Translations under genes and position numbers: made by a program | In this document: piece after piece, positions 46,594 through 57,189 of the stretch | Layout of the letters: each line of letters starts with the position of its first letter | How positions within the stretch are numbered: position 1 is the stretch's first letter | The notes under the pieces: generated by a model | What the model was told of the DNA's origin: nothing | The model's database searches: none | Seen by the model: the letters and a program-made list of their open reading frames with translations, nothing else | DNA from: Vitrella brassicaformis | Taxonomy: Eukaryota; Sar; Vitrellaceae | DNA: 64,000 nt | Direction of reading: 5' to 3' | Assembly: GCA_001179505.1 (NCBI GenBank) | Contig: CDMY01000982.1 | Location: 124,001 to 188,000 of the forward strand

Positions 46594-47331
46594 TAGCTAG
46601 CACCAAGACGGAGGGCAGGGAGACGCAGGGGAGGGCGACCGAGTGTAGCATAGGACGTACCTACTGGTGTATTTGTGACATACGCACATATACATACATA
46701 CATACAGACATTGACTGCTCACTCGAGCGAGACACTCGTTGGATGCTCGACCTCTGTCATATATTCCTTCCGTTCATCCATTGGCCATCCATCCGTACGT
46801 TGCTGTCATGAACGTCTTCCGTGTTAAATCTGGCCAGCATGGAAAGCCGCCACAAGGTTTGTACATGCCATGCATCCCTCTTGCAAACGAGCCAGTCAGA
46901 TAAGCTAAGCTGTGCACAGGCGCCCATCTCTTGTCGCCGTCACCCTCCTCTCTCGCACATGTGTCGCAATGGTACCCTGCACCAGGCAAGTAGCTGTGTG
47001 TCACTCATTCTGGCTAACAAGTCAACCACAACTCTCGGAAAGTGACAATGACGAGCCCCTCACTCATTTTATTGAAGACAGAGGCGCCTTCCTCATGTGA
47101 TCAATAAAGTGTCACCCGCCCTCGTTCCATTGTTCTTACAGCAGCCAGCGCACCCATTGATGATAACATCTGACTAACTTATTAAGTCACCAGGATAAAA
47201 AGTGTCTGAAGTGTCTCTCACACACTGTCTAACACACTCAGGCGGGCGCACGCCCCTCTTCCCGCTGGCTACTCACACCGACGCAAGCCAGCTACCTAGG
47301 GCCGCCTCGGCAGCTGTGGCTCCTGCAGATC
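46594..47331. other. Convergent intergenic region
   Basis: Lies between the MBOAT gene (+) and the gene with duplicated exon (-). No protein motif seen. AATAAA occurs at 47103-47108. Confidence 0.5.
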
Positions 47332-48464
47332 CTACGACTGTTGTCGCATGTGTGGAAAGGGCCAGCGAAAAAGACCCCACCACACTCCCCTTGTATGCCC
47401 AGAGGCCTGCGGCTGCTGCCGCGGGGCTGTAACGGTGGGGGGCTGTGCCGGTGCCTGTGGCGGGCTGACCGACTTGGGCTCTGAACACACACACATCACA
47501 CCAAAGACACAGACACATCCAAGCCCCACTCACGAAGGAATGGTGCCTGTGGCGGGCTGACCGACTTGGGCTCTGAACACACACACATCACACCAAAGAC
47601 ACAGACACATCCAAGCCCAACTCACGAAGGAATGCTCCCGCTCAGTCACTGACCGAATCTGACGCGATAGGTCCGGCGGTTTTCCATCCACACAGTGGCG
47701 ATCTCTTTGCCATCCTCGAGGGTCAGGATGCGGGGCGTGAAGTGATCACGGCGATAGCCGAACGACGAGCAGATCGTGTGCAGTTGTGACACGTCCACCG
47801 CGGCTTGATACACTGGGTTGTCCCGTAGGCTCGCCGGCATAAAGCTGTGGTCGGTGAAAGTAGTGAGTCTGGCCCTCTCATTGGCCCCCTCGCCGTGAAG
47901 GAGCTCCACACCCATGAGGTCGTCTGCGGGCAGAATGGGAGGCCATGACAGCCCTTTGGTTGTCGTCTCGCGCTCGATATAGGAACTCATGTGGTCTGTA
48001 GAGAGCAATCACCATACGACACGACAGCCCGATGTGAAGGATGAAGTGAGAGGGCATGATGTGATGCCTGCCTGTGTGTGCACCGCACCCACCTATGGAC
48101 TAGATCAGCACTTGCTGACAGGAGCAACAGCAACGCCTCACACGGGTGCTGAGAGGACGCACCAGAGAGCACACAGATGAGCGGTAGCTCTGTGATAAGT
48201 TTGTCTGCACTGCGTGTGTTCGTACCTCTTGTCAACTCAATGACTTCGGTGAGCGTCGCAGCACTGTGGCTGTCAACGACAGGTCTGAAACACGTTGACG
48301 CGGTTGCCGGCGGGGCAGAGGAGGCTGTCTGCGTCGGGCACAGTGAAGAGGAGAGGCCCGCCCTGATAGGGAGCGCCGCACACCCACAGAACTAACGGCT
48401 GGCGGTGCCTATGTGAGAGAGGGAACCTCCGAAGCGATGGGTTTTCAATGCGATCGGCGTTCAA
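47332..48464 (-). CDS. Unknown protein with tandemly duplicated exon
   Basis: Not recognised. The best exon encodes DHMSSYIERETTTKGLSWPP, LLHGEGANERARLTTFTDHS, FGYRRDHFTPRILTLEDGKE and IATVWMENRRTYRVRF. Upstream, joined at about 48220 to 48000, is PVVDSHSAATLTEVIELTR, and further upstream VLWVCGAPYQGGPLLFTVPD. Downstream, if a GTCAGT donor after RVRF is used, two copies of a 39-nt exon (EPKSVSPPQAPFL, QPKSVSPPQAPAQP) follow in phase, then a Gln/Pro tail ending at TAG (47332-47334). If that donor is not used, the protein ends at TGA 47646-47648 with the duplicated exons in the 3' UTR. The first exon and start codon are not settled. It is divergent from RINGF-2. Confidence 0.45.
47451..47634 (-). 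repeat. Tandem 92-bp exon-intron duplication
   Basis: Two directly adjacent copies (47451-47542 and 47543-47634) differ at only a couple of positions. On the minus strand each unit contains an acceptor (GTTCAG), a 39-nt exon beginning AGCCCAAGTCGGTCAGCCCG, and a donor (TTC/GTGAGT). The unit is thus a complete exon plus intron, and 39 nt preserves the frame. Confidence 0.85.
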
Positions 48465-48471
48465 GCTCGCA
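48463..48471. promoter_or_regulatory. AAGCTCGCA motif upstream of RINGF-2
   Basis: Matches the 9-bp core at 31931-31939 and 40790-40798, and (inverted) at 31827, 40697 and 43688. Lies 268 bp before the RINGF-2 start and near the unsettled start of the minus-strand gene. Confidence 0.35.
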
Positions 48472-48738
48472 GCTTTGAAGAGGGAAGAAGAGGGAAGGGC
48501 CGACCTAGCAGTAGCGGCCAGAGGTCCTGTGTATCACTCCTGAGGGTGAGAGATGAAAGAAGCACAAAAAGAACCATCGAGAAGCGCCATATGTGCCCCG
48601 CTGGTTGGCTGTGCTGCTCATTGTAGGCATCCCCTCATCCGTTTGGCGTCGGCCGCCCACCATGTGGCAGCGCGTGTTGTCAGGCCAGCCTCCTGACGGC
48701 ATGAATGAGGGCTGATCTACGCCAGGGAATCTGTGTCA

Positions 48739-51700
48739 ATGACCAGCTCGAGATATCGTCCCTCCGGCATCAATGCAGCCACCGCAACGCTCTCGTCGCC
48801 AGACGAGCTGCCAGATAATGCCCTCGACAACAGTCTGAGGGCGGTGGCCGCGGAGGCCGCCGAAGCTGTGATCAGCGGACGTGGAGACCGCGAGGCCCTG
48901 AGGAAGAAGCTGCTCGACCAGCGTAAGAAGCTGCTCGACCAGCATGTGCTGACGCGCGTCTTTCACGCATTCACCGATGGCGGCAACACGGTCCGCCAGG
49001 ACATTGCTGCATGCGTGCTGATCCACCACGCCACACACAAGGACCTCGCCCACGCCATCATCTGTCTATGTGGGTCGCCTCAACGGTTCATCAGCAGTCT
49101 CGCCCCACTGCTGACAGAGACCGACCATGACGGCGTTGCGACCGTCACCTTGGCACTGCTGCGTATGGCCATGACCAAGGGCCGAGAGGAGGGAAATGCG
49201 GCCGACTATCGAGACCATTGTGTGCAGCACCACCCCGCCGTCTTCGGCAAGGCAGTGGCGCTGGCGGGCAAGATCGCAGGGGAGCGCAGCATGCAGGCCG
49301 TCAACTTCCTGCTGTCGGCCTTTTCGCCCGATGGTGAATTCGGCCCGCCCTTCCCGGGCCCTTCTGCTGTGTCGACATTGGTGTGGGTGGGATTGTTTCG
49401 GGTCGTCGTGCGCGTGCTGACTTGTGAGGACCAGGAAACTCGCGACGAATTGTAAGCCAACAGTTGATGGCCAGGGACAGGCAGACGGGGGGAGAATGGC
49501 TCTTTCTGATGCTGCTCTCTCTCTTTTCTTTTTTGTCTTGTTGTTTGTTTGACTGCTTCAGTTTTGGCCGCGGTGTGTCTGTCACAGCACTCATCAAGGA
49601 GCACATTACATCTGTGGCCCACACGGGTATGTATGTAGTCAGGATGAGGCTACCTACATAGACAGACCCACACTGTCTGTGGTCGTGCTGATGTGCTGAT
49701 GGTGGCTGACCTCAGGATCGAATGATGACCATGCTGCGTACCTGGCTGCGATGGACGAGCATGTCTACGAGTACGTCGACACGATGGCGGCCACCCTGAC
49801 GTCTCGCCAGGCAGACAGGCAGGTGCGTGCGGGGGCCGCCGTCTGCCTCATGCGCATCTTCGACTTCTGCTCCGAATTCGCGAACGCCGCAGAGATAGGT
49901 CAGTGCACGGGTGTGTGTGACATCGCATCAATTGCTGGCTGGCTGCGTGTTTGCGTCTGGGCAGGTCCGGCTTACCTTGCGACTCTGTCGGATGGCCCCG
50001 TCCAGCGTTTGATGAGAGTGCCCAAGGCCCTGCAGGCATACGCCGCGGCCGCCAAGGACCTCAGCATCAACATGGCTGCTTGCTCTCTAGCATCAACATG
50101 GCTGGTTGTCCCGCAGATGCTGGCCGGTGAGCGAATCAAACGAGGGCTGCATGGGTGGGAAGTTAACGAAGCAATGCCTTCTTGTGGGTGTGCTGCATAA
50201 ATGTCTGCAGCGTGTGGCCATCGTGATGCCGTGTACTCTTCCGGATGCATCTCGATGGCGTCGGATACCGCCAAGCGCCTCGACAAGAGGCCTCTTGTCG
50301 AGGTGGCCCCCTGTGCGGCGGCTCTTCAGAACATCGTCGGACGCGACACAGACCTCACCGACGTGCGCGCCAAGGTCAGTCCGGATGGATGGATGGATGC
50401 GTCCACGGTCATTGTGTGTTGCCCATTTGCAGATTGCTGTGCGTGACGGCCTTCCAGGGGTGCTGTGTGACGTGGCCCACGCCTGCATCAAGGGGGGTCA
50501 CATCGATCAACAGAAGGTGAATGAGTTCATAGACTTCGCCGTCAGAAATCTTCAGGCACTCGTCAGGTACGCACACACACACACAGACGCCTGTGGTGGG
50601 CGATTGGCGTCTTGGTTGAGGATGATGGGTATTCCTGTGTGGATGTGTCTTGCCGGTGCAGCTATGGTGATCGCGTGAGCAGCCGAGGGGGCAAGTTCCG
50701 GCCCAACAGCGTCACGCAGGCCATTCTGCAGCACGAGGCCGTCAAGACGATGCGGGCGGCCGCTGCCCGGCCGCCGGCGAGACGCAAGGGACACCAGCAG
50801 CAGCAGCAGCAGCAATTGACAGTGCCCAAGAAGGTGGGAAGTTATGGGCACGTGACGGCTCACACGGGCAGTGTCCATATCGATGTACGTATCGTGTGTC
50901 AGCTGTTGGATCTGTTTGACGAGATAGAGAGTGCGGCCAGCAAGCGTGCTGAGAGGCTCATCGCAGAGCTGGACATTGAGGGCACACAGGAGGGGGCCGA
51001 GGACACCAACGGCAGCAAGGGCGTCAAGAAGAAGTCCTCCAAGGGCAAGAGGGGCGGCAAGGGAGCCTCTACCAAGGAGTCGCCGTCACCATCCAGGTCA
51101 CCGCCAGAAAAAGAAAGAGCACATCCACGTAAATGAGCGGAATGTGTGTGCGTGTGTATGTGCCGATCGATAGCTGTGGCGCCAACAACGTATCGGAAGA
51201 CCACAGCGAGCGGCAAGATGAGGACACAGAGGAGCATGATGGCCTTCCAGGTCCCCCCGGCCCGTCGCCCCCCTCCCCTCCCCGACCCTCATACTCGTAC
51301 TCATCGTCCTCCGCATCGGCTGCTGGCGGAACCTCTGTGTCGGTGGGGGGAGGCCATGGGCAGCAGCAAGGGGCGGGTGGCGGTGGCGATGATGGCGGCG
51401 GCTTCCTCACCGTCGGCCGCAAAAGGAGGGGCGGCAAAGGCACTGGCGCCCACACACAGCAGCAGACCAACATAGCTGACAAACCAGTCGAGAAGTAAAG
51501 CCGACCAAAGCACTCCACCACACTGAGCACTGACAACTCCGGTGTGCCTGTGTCATCAGCTCGGGAGTCTTCCCGTCATCGTCTTCGTCCGAGTCGACGC
51601 GGCCCTCCTCATCGCAGTCGTCTGTGTCTGGCGGCCCCCGCAACGCGCCAGCCGTGCCCTTCCCTCTGCCGCCCCGCCCGGCCGCCCCGCCCCCACAGCC

Positions 51701-52400
51701 TCCCAACAGACACACATATACACCCACACCCACACCAGCACCATCCAGCAGCCGTGGTGGCTCTGACGAGCAGGGCCTCGCCCCATCGGCAGCCGGGGGC
51801 AGTAGCAGTAGCACTTTGGAGAGGGCGGTGGAGGTGGAGGGCCGCGGTGGTCAGCACAGGTACGCACAGAGCAGCCGAGAAGCAGACACCTGTCCTTCTG
51901 TCAATTGCGTGTGTGGTCGCCTCCAGGTGTGGTGGTGGGGTGAGTGAGTTGGATGCGCTGCACCAGCAGCTCGAGGCCATGAGAGTCGAGAAGGAGGCCA
52001 TGCAGAGGACAAACGAGGCCATACTCAAGGAAATCAAGCGCGAGAAGGAGAGGTAATCCTACCAACACCTGACCTGCACACACTATGGGCGACTGCATTC
52101 ACCGCTGTTTGTTTGCTGCAGACTAGAGGAGAGCACTGAGTGTGACATCTGCATGGCTGAGAAGAAGTCCATCGTACTCATCCCATGTGTAAGCCGACGC
52201 ACAGGCACAACGGCTCACCTGTCCCTCTCAGCCATCATGCGCTGCCCACCTCTGTGTGTGTGTGTGTGTGTGTGTGTGTTTACAGCGCCACTTCTGTCTG
52301 TGCGGTGTGTGCTGCGGCCTTGATGTCCAAGCCAGTGGCCCAGCGGCCGTGTCCCCGGTGCCGACAGGCCATCACGGCCACTCGACACGTCTATCTGTGA
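48739..52400 (+). CDS. RING-finger family protein, copy 2, RING frameshifted (RINGF-2)
   Basis: Paralogue of RINGF-1 and RINGF-3. Exon 1 is 48739-49451 (MTSSRYRPSGINAATATL). The N-terminal helical region includes GREEGNAADYRDHCVQHHPA. Then come ACGHRDAVYSSGCISMA, IAVRDGLPGVLCDVAHACIK, the conserved block YGDRVSSRGGKFRPNSVTQA, ILQHEAVKTMRAA, a Gln tract and LLDLFDEIESAASKRAERL. Two low-complexity exons follow, with GGGFLTVGRKRRGGKGTG then SSSSSESTRPSSSQSSVSGG. A coiled coil precedes the RING (SELDALHQQLEAMRVEKEAM). RING half one, exon 52122-52188: ECDICMAEKKSIVLIPC. Half two starts at 52286: RHFCLCGVC. Compared with RINGF-3, two nucleotides are missing near 52310, so the residues MSKPVAQRPCPRCRQAI up to TGA 52398-52400 lie in another frame. 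Read in frame, the last two zinc ligands are lost. It may be a recent pseudogene, a variant with altered RING, or a sequence error. Confidence 0.8.
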
Positions 52401-52946
52401 GTGCGGGGCCATGTTGTTAGCGACCTACTCGTGTGGTGCTACGGCGCACGAGAGAGGAGGGGTGACTTTGAGGACAGACGGGGGATGATAGACACCCACC
52501 ACCACCCAGGCACATCGAGGGGGCGCGTGTGGTGGGTCGCATGTGTAGACGGCAGCTGTCTGTGTGACTGTGCATAGCTTATCTGACTTGCTGGCTGACT
52601 GACTGAGTGGCAGGGAGGCGTGCATCATGATGTGACCGTCGATCGATCGATGGATGTGTACAGACTCACTCACTTGACATCTGCGTACATATGTACGTTA
52701 CCCACAGTGTCTGTCGTTGAGTACACGTACACGCGCACATAGACGTACGGTCCTCCCCACCCATCCATCCAGTTGTGCGAGAAGGTCTGTCTGTACATGC
52801 ATCGCATCGCATCCCTCCAACGGTAAGCTATGCGCAGGCACACATCTAGCTACACATACCTCCCTCCGCTCATCGGTCGCTATCGCCAGCCAAAGTCATA
52901 TCTGCGACAGCGGCTCTCACGAGCCCCTGACTGACTATGTAAGTAT
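52401..52946. other. Spacer between inverted RING genes
   Basis: The 546 bp between the two convergent stop codons. Homology between the copies stops right after the shared end GTCTATCTGTGA. It holds short GATC/GATG runs and no coding signal. Confidence 0.6.
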
Positions 52947-55900
52947 TCACAGATAGACATGTCGAGTGGCCGTGGTGGCCTGCCTACATCGCGGGCACAG
53001 CCGCTGGTCTACTGGTTTAGACATCAAGGCGGCAGCGCACGCACCACACAGACAGAAGTGACGCTGTAAGCACACACACAATGGGCAGAGCATAGTGGCT
53101 GAGAGGGACGTTGAGTGGTTGTGCATGTTGGCCTACACAGGGGATGAGTACGATGGACTTCTTCTCGGCCATGCAGACGTCGCACTCGGTGCTCTCGCGC
53201 TCCTCCTGCAGCCTGCAACCAACCCACCAACCACGCACACCAGTGAGCAGCGGACGGTCAACGAGAGCTCAGTCCGACGACTGACTCTCGTGTTACTTAC
53301 CTCTCATTCTCGCGCTTGATGGCCTCATTCTGCTTGAGTATGGCCTCCTTCTCCAGCCGCATGGCCTCGAGCTGCTGGCGTAGCGCATCCAGCTCACTGA
53401 CCTCACCATCACACCTGGAGGCAGACGACCACACACGCAATTGACAGAAGGACAGGTGTCTGCTTCCTCGGCTGCTCTGTCCATCGATACGTACGTACCT
53501 GCCGTGACCACCGCGGCCCTCCACCTCCACCGCCCTCTCCAAAGTGCTACTGCTACTGCCCCCGGCTGCCGATGGGGCGAGGCCCTGCTCGTCAGAGCCA
53601 CCACGGCTGCTGGATGGTGCTGGTGTGGGTGTGGGTGTATATGTGTGTCTGTTGGGAGGCTGTGGGGGCGGGGCGGCCGGGCGGGGCGGCAGAGGGAATG
53701 GCAGGGCTGGCGCGTTGTGGGGGCCGCCAGACACAGACGACTGCGATGAGGAGGGCCGCGTCGACTCGGACGAAGACGGGAAGACTCTCGAGCTGAACAC
53801 ACAGACACACCGGAGTTGTCCCTGCTCAGTGTGGTGGAGTGCTTTGGTCGGCCTTACTTCTCGACTGGTTTGTCAGCTATGTTGGTCTGCTGCTGCTGTG
53901 CATTGCCGCCAGTGCCTTTGCCGCCCCTCTTTTTGCGGCCGACGGTGATGAAGCCGCCGCCATCATCGCCCTCGTGTGGCCCTTCCTGCTGCCCACTGCC
54001 GCCAGCAGCAGCGCTCGAGGTGGCCGAGGGGCCGGCAGATGATGCACTGGCGACCCCAGTGCTCACAACGGGGAATGACGGCGGCTGGATCACGGCCGGT
54101 GGCGGCAGAATGGGCACACCGAGACCGCGACCCACTCCAAGAGACATGACCACGCCACCAGAACTATCACCAGTCCCTCGCTGCTGCCGCCCACTGCCGT
54201 CAACGACCGACACAGAGGGCCCGCTAGCAGCCGATGCAGCCGATGGTGAGTATGATGAGCATGAGTGTCGGGGAGGGGAGGGGGGCGACGGGCCGGGGGA
54301 ACGCTCTGCTGTGTCCTCACGCTCTTCAGGGTCTACGTCTATGTCACCGCAATCAGCACTGCATGTCGGCAACACACACACACACACACACACATGTGCA
54401 CGTCGTCACCTTTCTACTCATCTGCTGACTGACCTGGACGGTGCCGCCTCGTGTGTGCCGATGGCTCCTTTGTTCCTTTTGTTGTCCTTCGATTTCTTCT
54501 TTCCCCTCTTTGTGCTACTGCCGGCATTGGCGGGCTGGTCATCGGCCAGGTCGGCGATGAGCTTCTCGGCCCGCTCGTTGGCCGCAGTCTCTATCTCGTC
54601 AAACAGATCCAACAGCTGACACACAACACACACAGAAGTGGACACGGTGGGTATGCCTGCGGCCCTTCTGCGTGTCTTATCACCTCCTGTGGCACAGCTA
54701 GCTGCTGCTGCTGGTGTCCCTTGCGTCTCGCCGGCTGTCCCCCGGCCGCCCGCATCGTCTTCAGGTCCTCGTGCTGCAGGATGGCTCGCGTGACGCTGTT
54801 CGACCGGAGAGCGCCCCTCCTGCTGCTCACGCGACTGCCGTAGCTGCATGCAGGAACACACAAAGATGCACACGCTGTCGTGCGAGTCACAGGCAGGCAG
54901 GCAGGCAGGCATGTTGGCAGGATGTACCTAACAAGAGTCCGCAGAGTATCGACGGCGAAGTCTACGAAGGTATTGACCACCTTCGGGCGGTCGGCGTAGC
55001 CCTTGATGCACCTCAAGGCCACTTGACAGACGAGTGCAGGGGCACCATCGCGCACTGCTATCTGCATGCACCAGATGGATGACCCACAAAGTATGTAGCG
55101 CATCCATCCATCCATCCATCCATCTGTCTGGTCTTTTCACCGCCCACCAACCGACCCACATACCTTTGCGCGCTCATCAGTGAGGTCTGTGGGGTCCCCG
55201 AGTACGTGCATGAGCACAAAATCCTCCCTCGAGTTGTCGCTGCTGTCCTCGAGCACTCCCGCGAGAGTGGAGGTGCAGCCTCCGGCATACACGGCATCAC
55301 GGTGGCCACACGCTGCACGCACACATTGATGGATGCAACACACACATAGAGCAGCGGCCGATACATACGTACTTCGCACGCAGTGCAAACATCTGCCCTG
55401 ACTGACTCACCAGCGAGGAGAAGTGGGACACTCTTGTGAACAATTTCGTCGTGACTGACAGGATTCTTCACAGTGGCGGTCCACTTCCGTAGCACTGCGG
55501 GCACTCTCATGAGACGCTGGACGGGCCCGTCATCAGAGGCAAAGCACTCCCAACCTGCACACATAACATACACACACGTCCACCCAACCCACCCACCCAC
55601 CCACCCACCCACATACCATACACCCACCCACAGAGGGGTTTCTTTCACCTGCCGCGTGCGAGAATGCGATGCAGCAACCAAAGATCCACTCCAGGCACAT
55701 GGCGGCTCCCTCGCGCAGCCCTGCGTCTCCATCAGAGCAGGCCACCACCTCGGCCAGTGGGTCGACGAGGCCGTAGATGTTCTGCTGCAGCACCTCCAGA
55801 AAGGCAACACAGTCGGCATGCGAACCTGAACACACACATACATACATACACACCTGTGCTGTGCTGTGCATGTAAGTGGTGCCTTACTGAACGTGCTGGC

Positions 55901-56760
55901 CGCGCAGCGCAAGTCTTCCCCAACAAGCCACAGGATCCTCCGCGCCACCTCACCCCTGAAGCAACCAACCAAGCAAGGTTGTTACGTGCTTGCCTGTTTG
56001 TCGACTGCACTTTTTACCATTTGTCCCGAATTTCCGGTTTCGTATGGGTCATGACGCGCAGACCGACCGAGGACAGCCGCACCCAGAGAAAGTCTGGCAG
56101 AGTCAGTCTTGTTGGGAACGGCGGGCCGTCTCCCGGCAGCTTGCCAAACGCCGATATCAAAAAGACCAGCGCCGCCTTTGGGGGCCCGGGGCTGGTAGTC
56201 TGCTCTGGGATCGTCTCAGCCCACTCCACGGCCCTGTGAAGGATGTCTGGATGATGTTGCACCAGGAAAAGCTGGGAGTCGGTCGCGTTGCGCGCTTGCC
56301 GTCCCCTGACCATGACCACTCGCAGCAGCGCGAAAGCGACGGCGCCGACGAGGTCATCGGCGGTGTCTACCAACAACGTGTCAAGCGACGCGATCAAAGA
56401 CTGCAGCGACTCCGAGAGGGACGAGACAGCCCCTACAAGGAGGGGCTCCAGATGAGGATGGCACAGCAGGTGGAGCACCCGTGCCGCCCAGTCCTGGCGT
56501 GTCTTGTGGCCCACGTCGGTGAAGGCACTCGACACCCGCCGCAGCAAACCCTTGTTTTTGCACAGCCTTTGGGCCGTCTGCTGTACCCAACGCGGCACCT
56601 CCCCATCGGCACCCGCGCTTTTGACCGCGTCGGCGAGACTGACGAGTGTCCCGAGGCTGGTGTCGAGTGCATCCTCCGACAGCTGGTCCGGCGATGATAA
56701 GGCGGCTATGGCACCGTTGACGTCGGGGCGCCGAGAAGACGGCCGGCGGTCGTCAGTCAT
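52947..56760 (-). CDS. RING-finger family protein, copy 3, intact RING (RINGF-3)
   Basis: ATG at 56760 (MTDDRRPSSRRPDVNGAIA). N-terminal helical exons include GALRVVM-type Leu/Val-rich helices and SHADCVAFLEVLQQNIYGLV, ASDDGPVQRLMRVPAVLRKW, ACGHRDAVYAGGCTSTLAG and IAVRDGAPALVCQVALRCIK. Conserved block: YGSRVSSRRGALRSNSVTRA, ILQHEDLKTMRAAGGQPARR, then LLDLFDEIETAANERAEKLI. Low-complexity exons contain GGGFITVGRKKRGGKGTGG and a Ser/Pro-rich segment nearly identical to RINGF-2. The coiled coil SELDALRQQLEAMRLEKEAI leads to the RING: ECDVCMAEKKSIVLIPC, then (acceptor near 53069) RHFCLCGACAAALMSKPVDQ, RLCPRCRQATTATRHVYL and TGA at 52947-52949. All eight zinc ligands are present with normal C3HC4 spacing. 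A cytosolic E3 ligase with a helical N-terminal platform is inferred. It is tail to tail with RINGF-2 and divergent from the FAM210 gene. Confidence 0.85.
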
Positions 56761-57189
56761 CACTGCTCGCAGGACTCACGCCGTCGCGTCGCAGCCCACT
56801 CCAAGATCATCACGAGCATCTGCGACGAGCAGCACGGCGCACACAGTTTCCCACAGATCGTGCTGATGCCTCGTTTCCTTCCCTGTCGGCGCCTCACCTC
56901 TTGACTGCCCTTTTGTGCGATAGCGCGCTCTAGCAGCGACACATGCAGCCGACCCATGGCCTGCAGCCGACGGCAGATGGATGTTTGGATGGATGAACCC
57001 GTGGAGCGGCACAGCCAGCGGCATAGAGGGAGTCCCTTCTCCTTTTCTATCCTCTTATATCTTTATGCTACCTTCCACCGTCTGTGATGTGTTTGGTTGT
57101 TGTGCTGCCGATCCGGGTTCAGGGTTTCGAACCCTCAACCCCAAACCCTGACAGCTGCTGCTACTGCCACTGGCGCCGAACCCCTGGGG
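56761..57189. promoter_or_regulatory. Divergent promoter region RINGF-3 / FAM210-like
   Basis: A 429 bp gap between divergent start codons. On the RINGF-3 side a 65-codon minus-strand frame (start near 56957, MGRLHVSLLERAIAQKGSQE) ends in TGATG, its stop overlapping the RINGF-3 ATG; it could be an upstream ORF. On the FAM210 side TCAGGGTTT (57119-57127) and AAACCCTGA (57143-57151) form a 9-bp inverted repeat. Confidence 0.4.

Noticed and set aside
57119-57151. GGGTTTCGAACCCTC looked like a tRNA T-arm, and CCCTAAA-like units looked telomeric
   Set aside because: No acceptor or anticodon stem can be placed around it, and there are too few repeat units for a telomere. It is kept only as a short inverted repeat.
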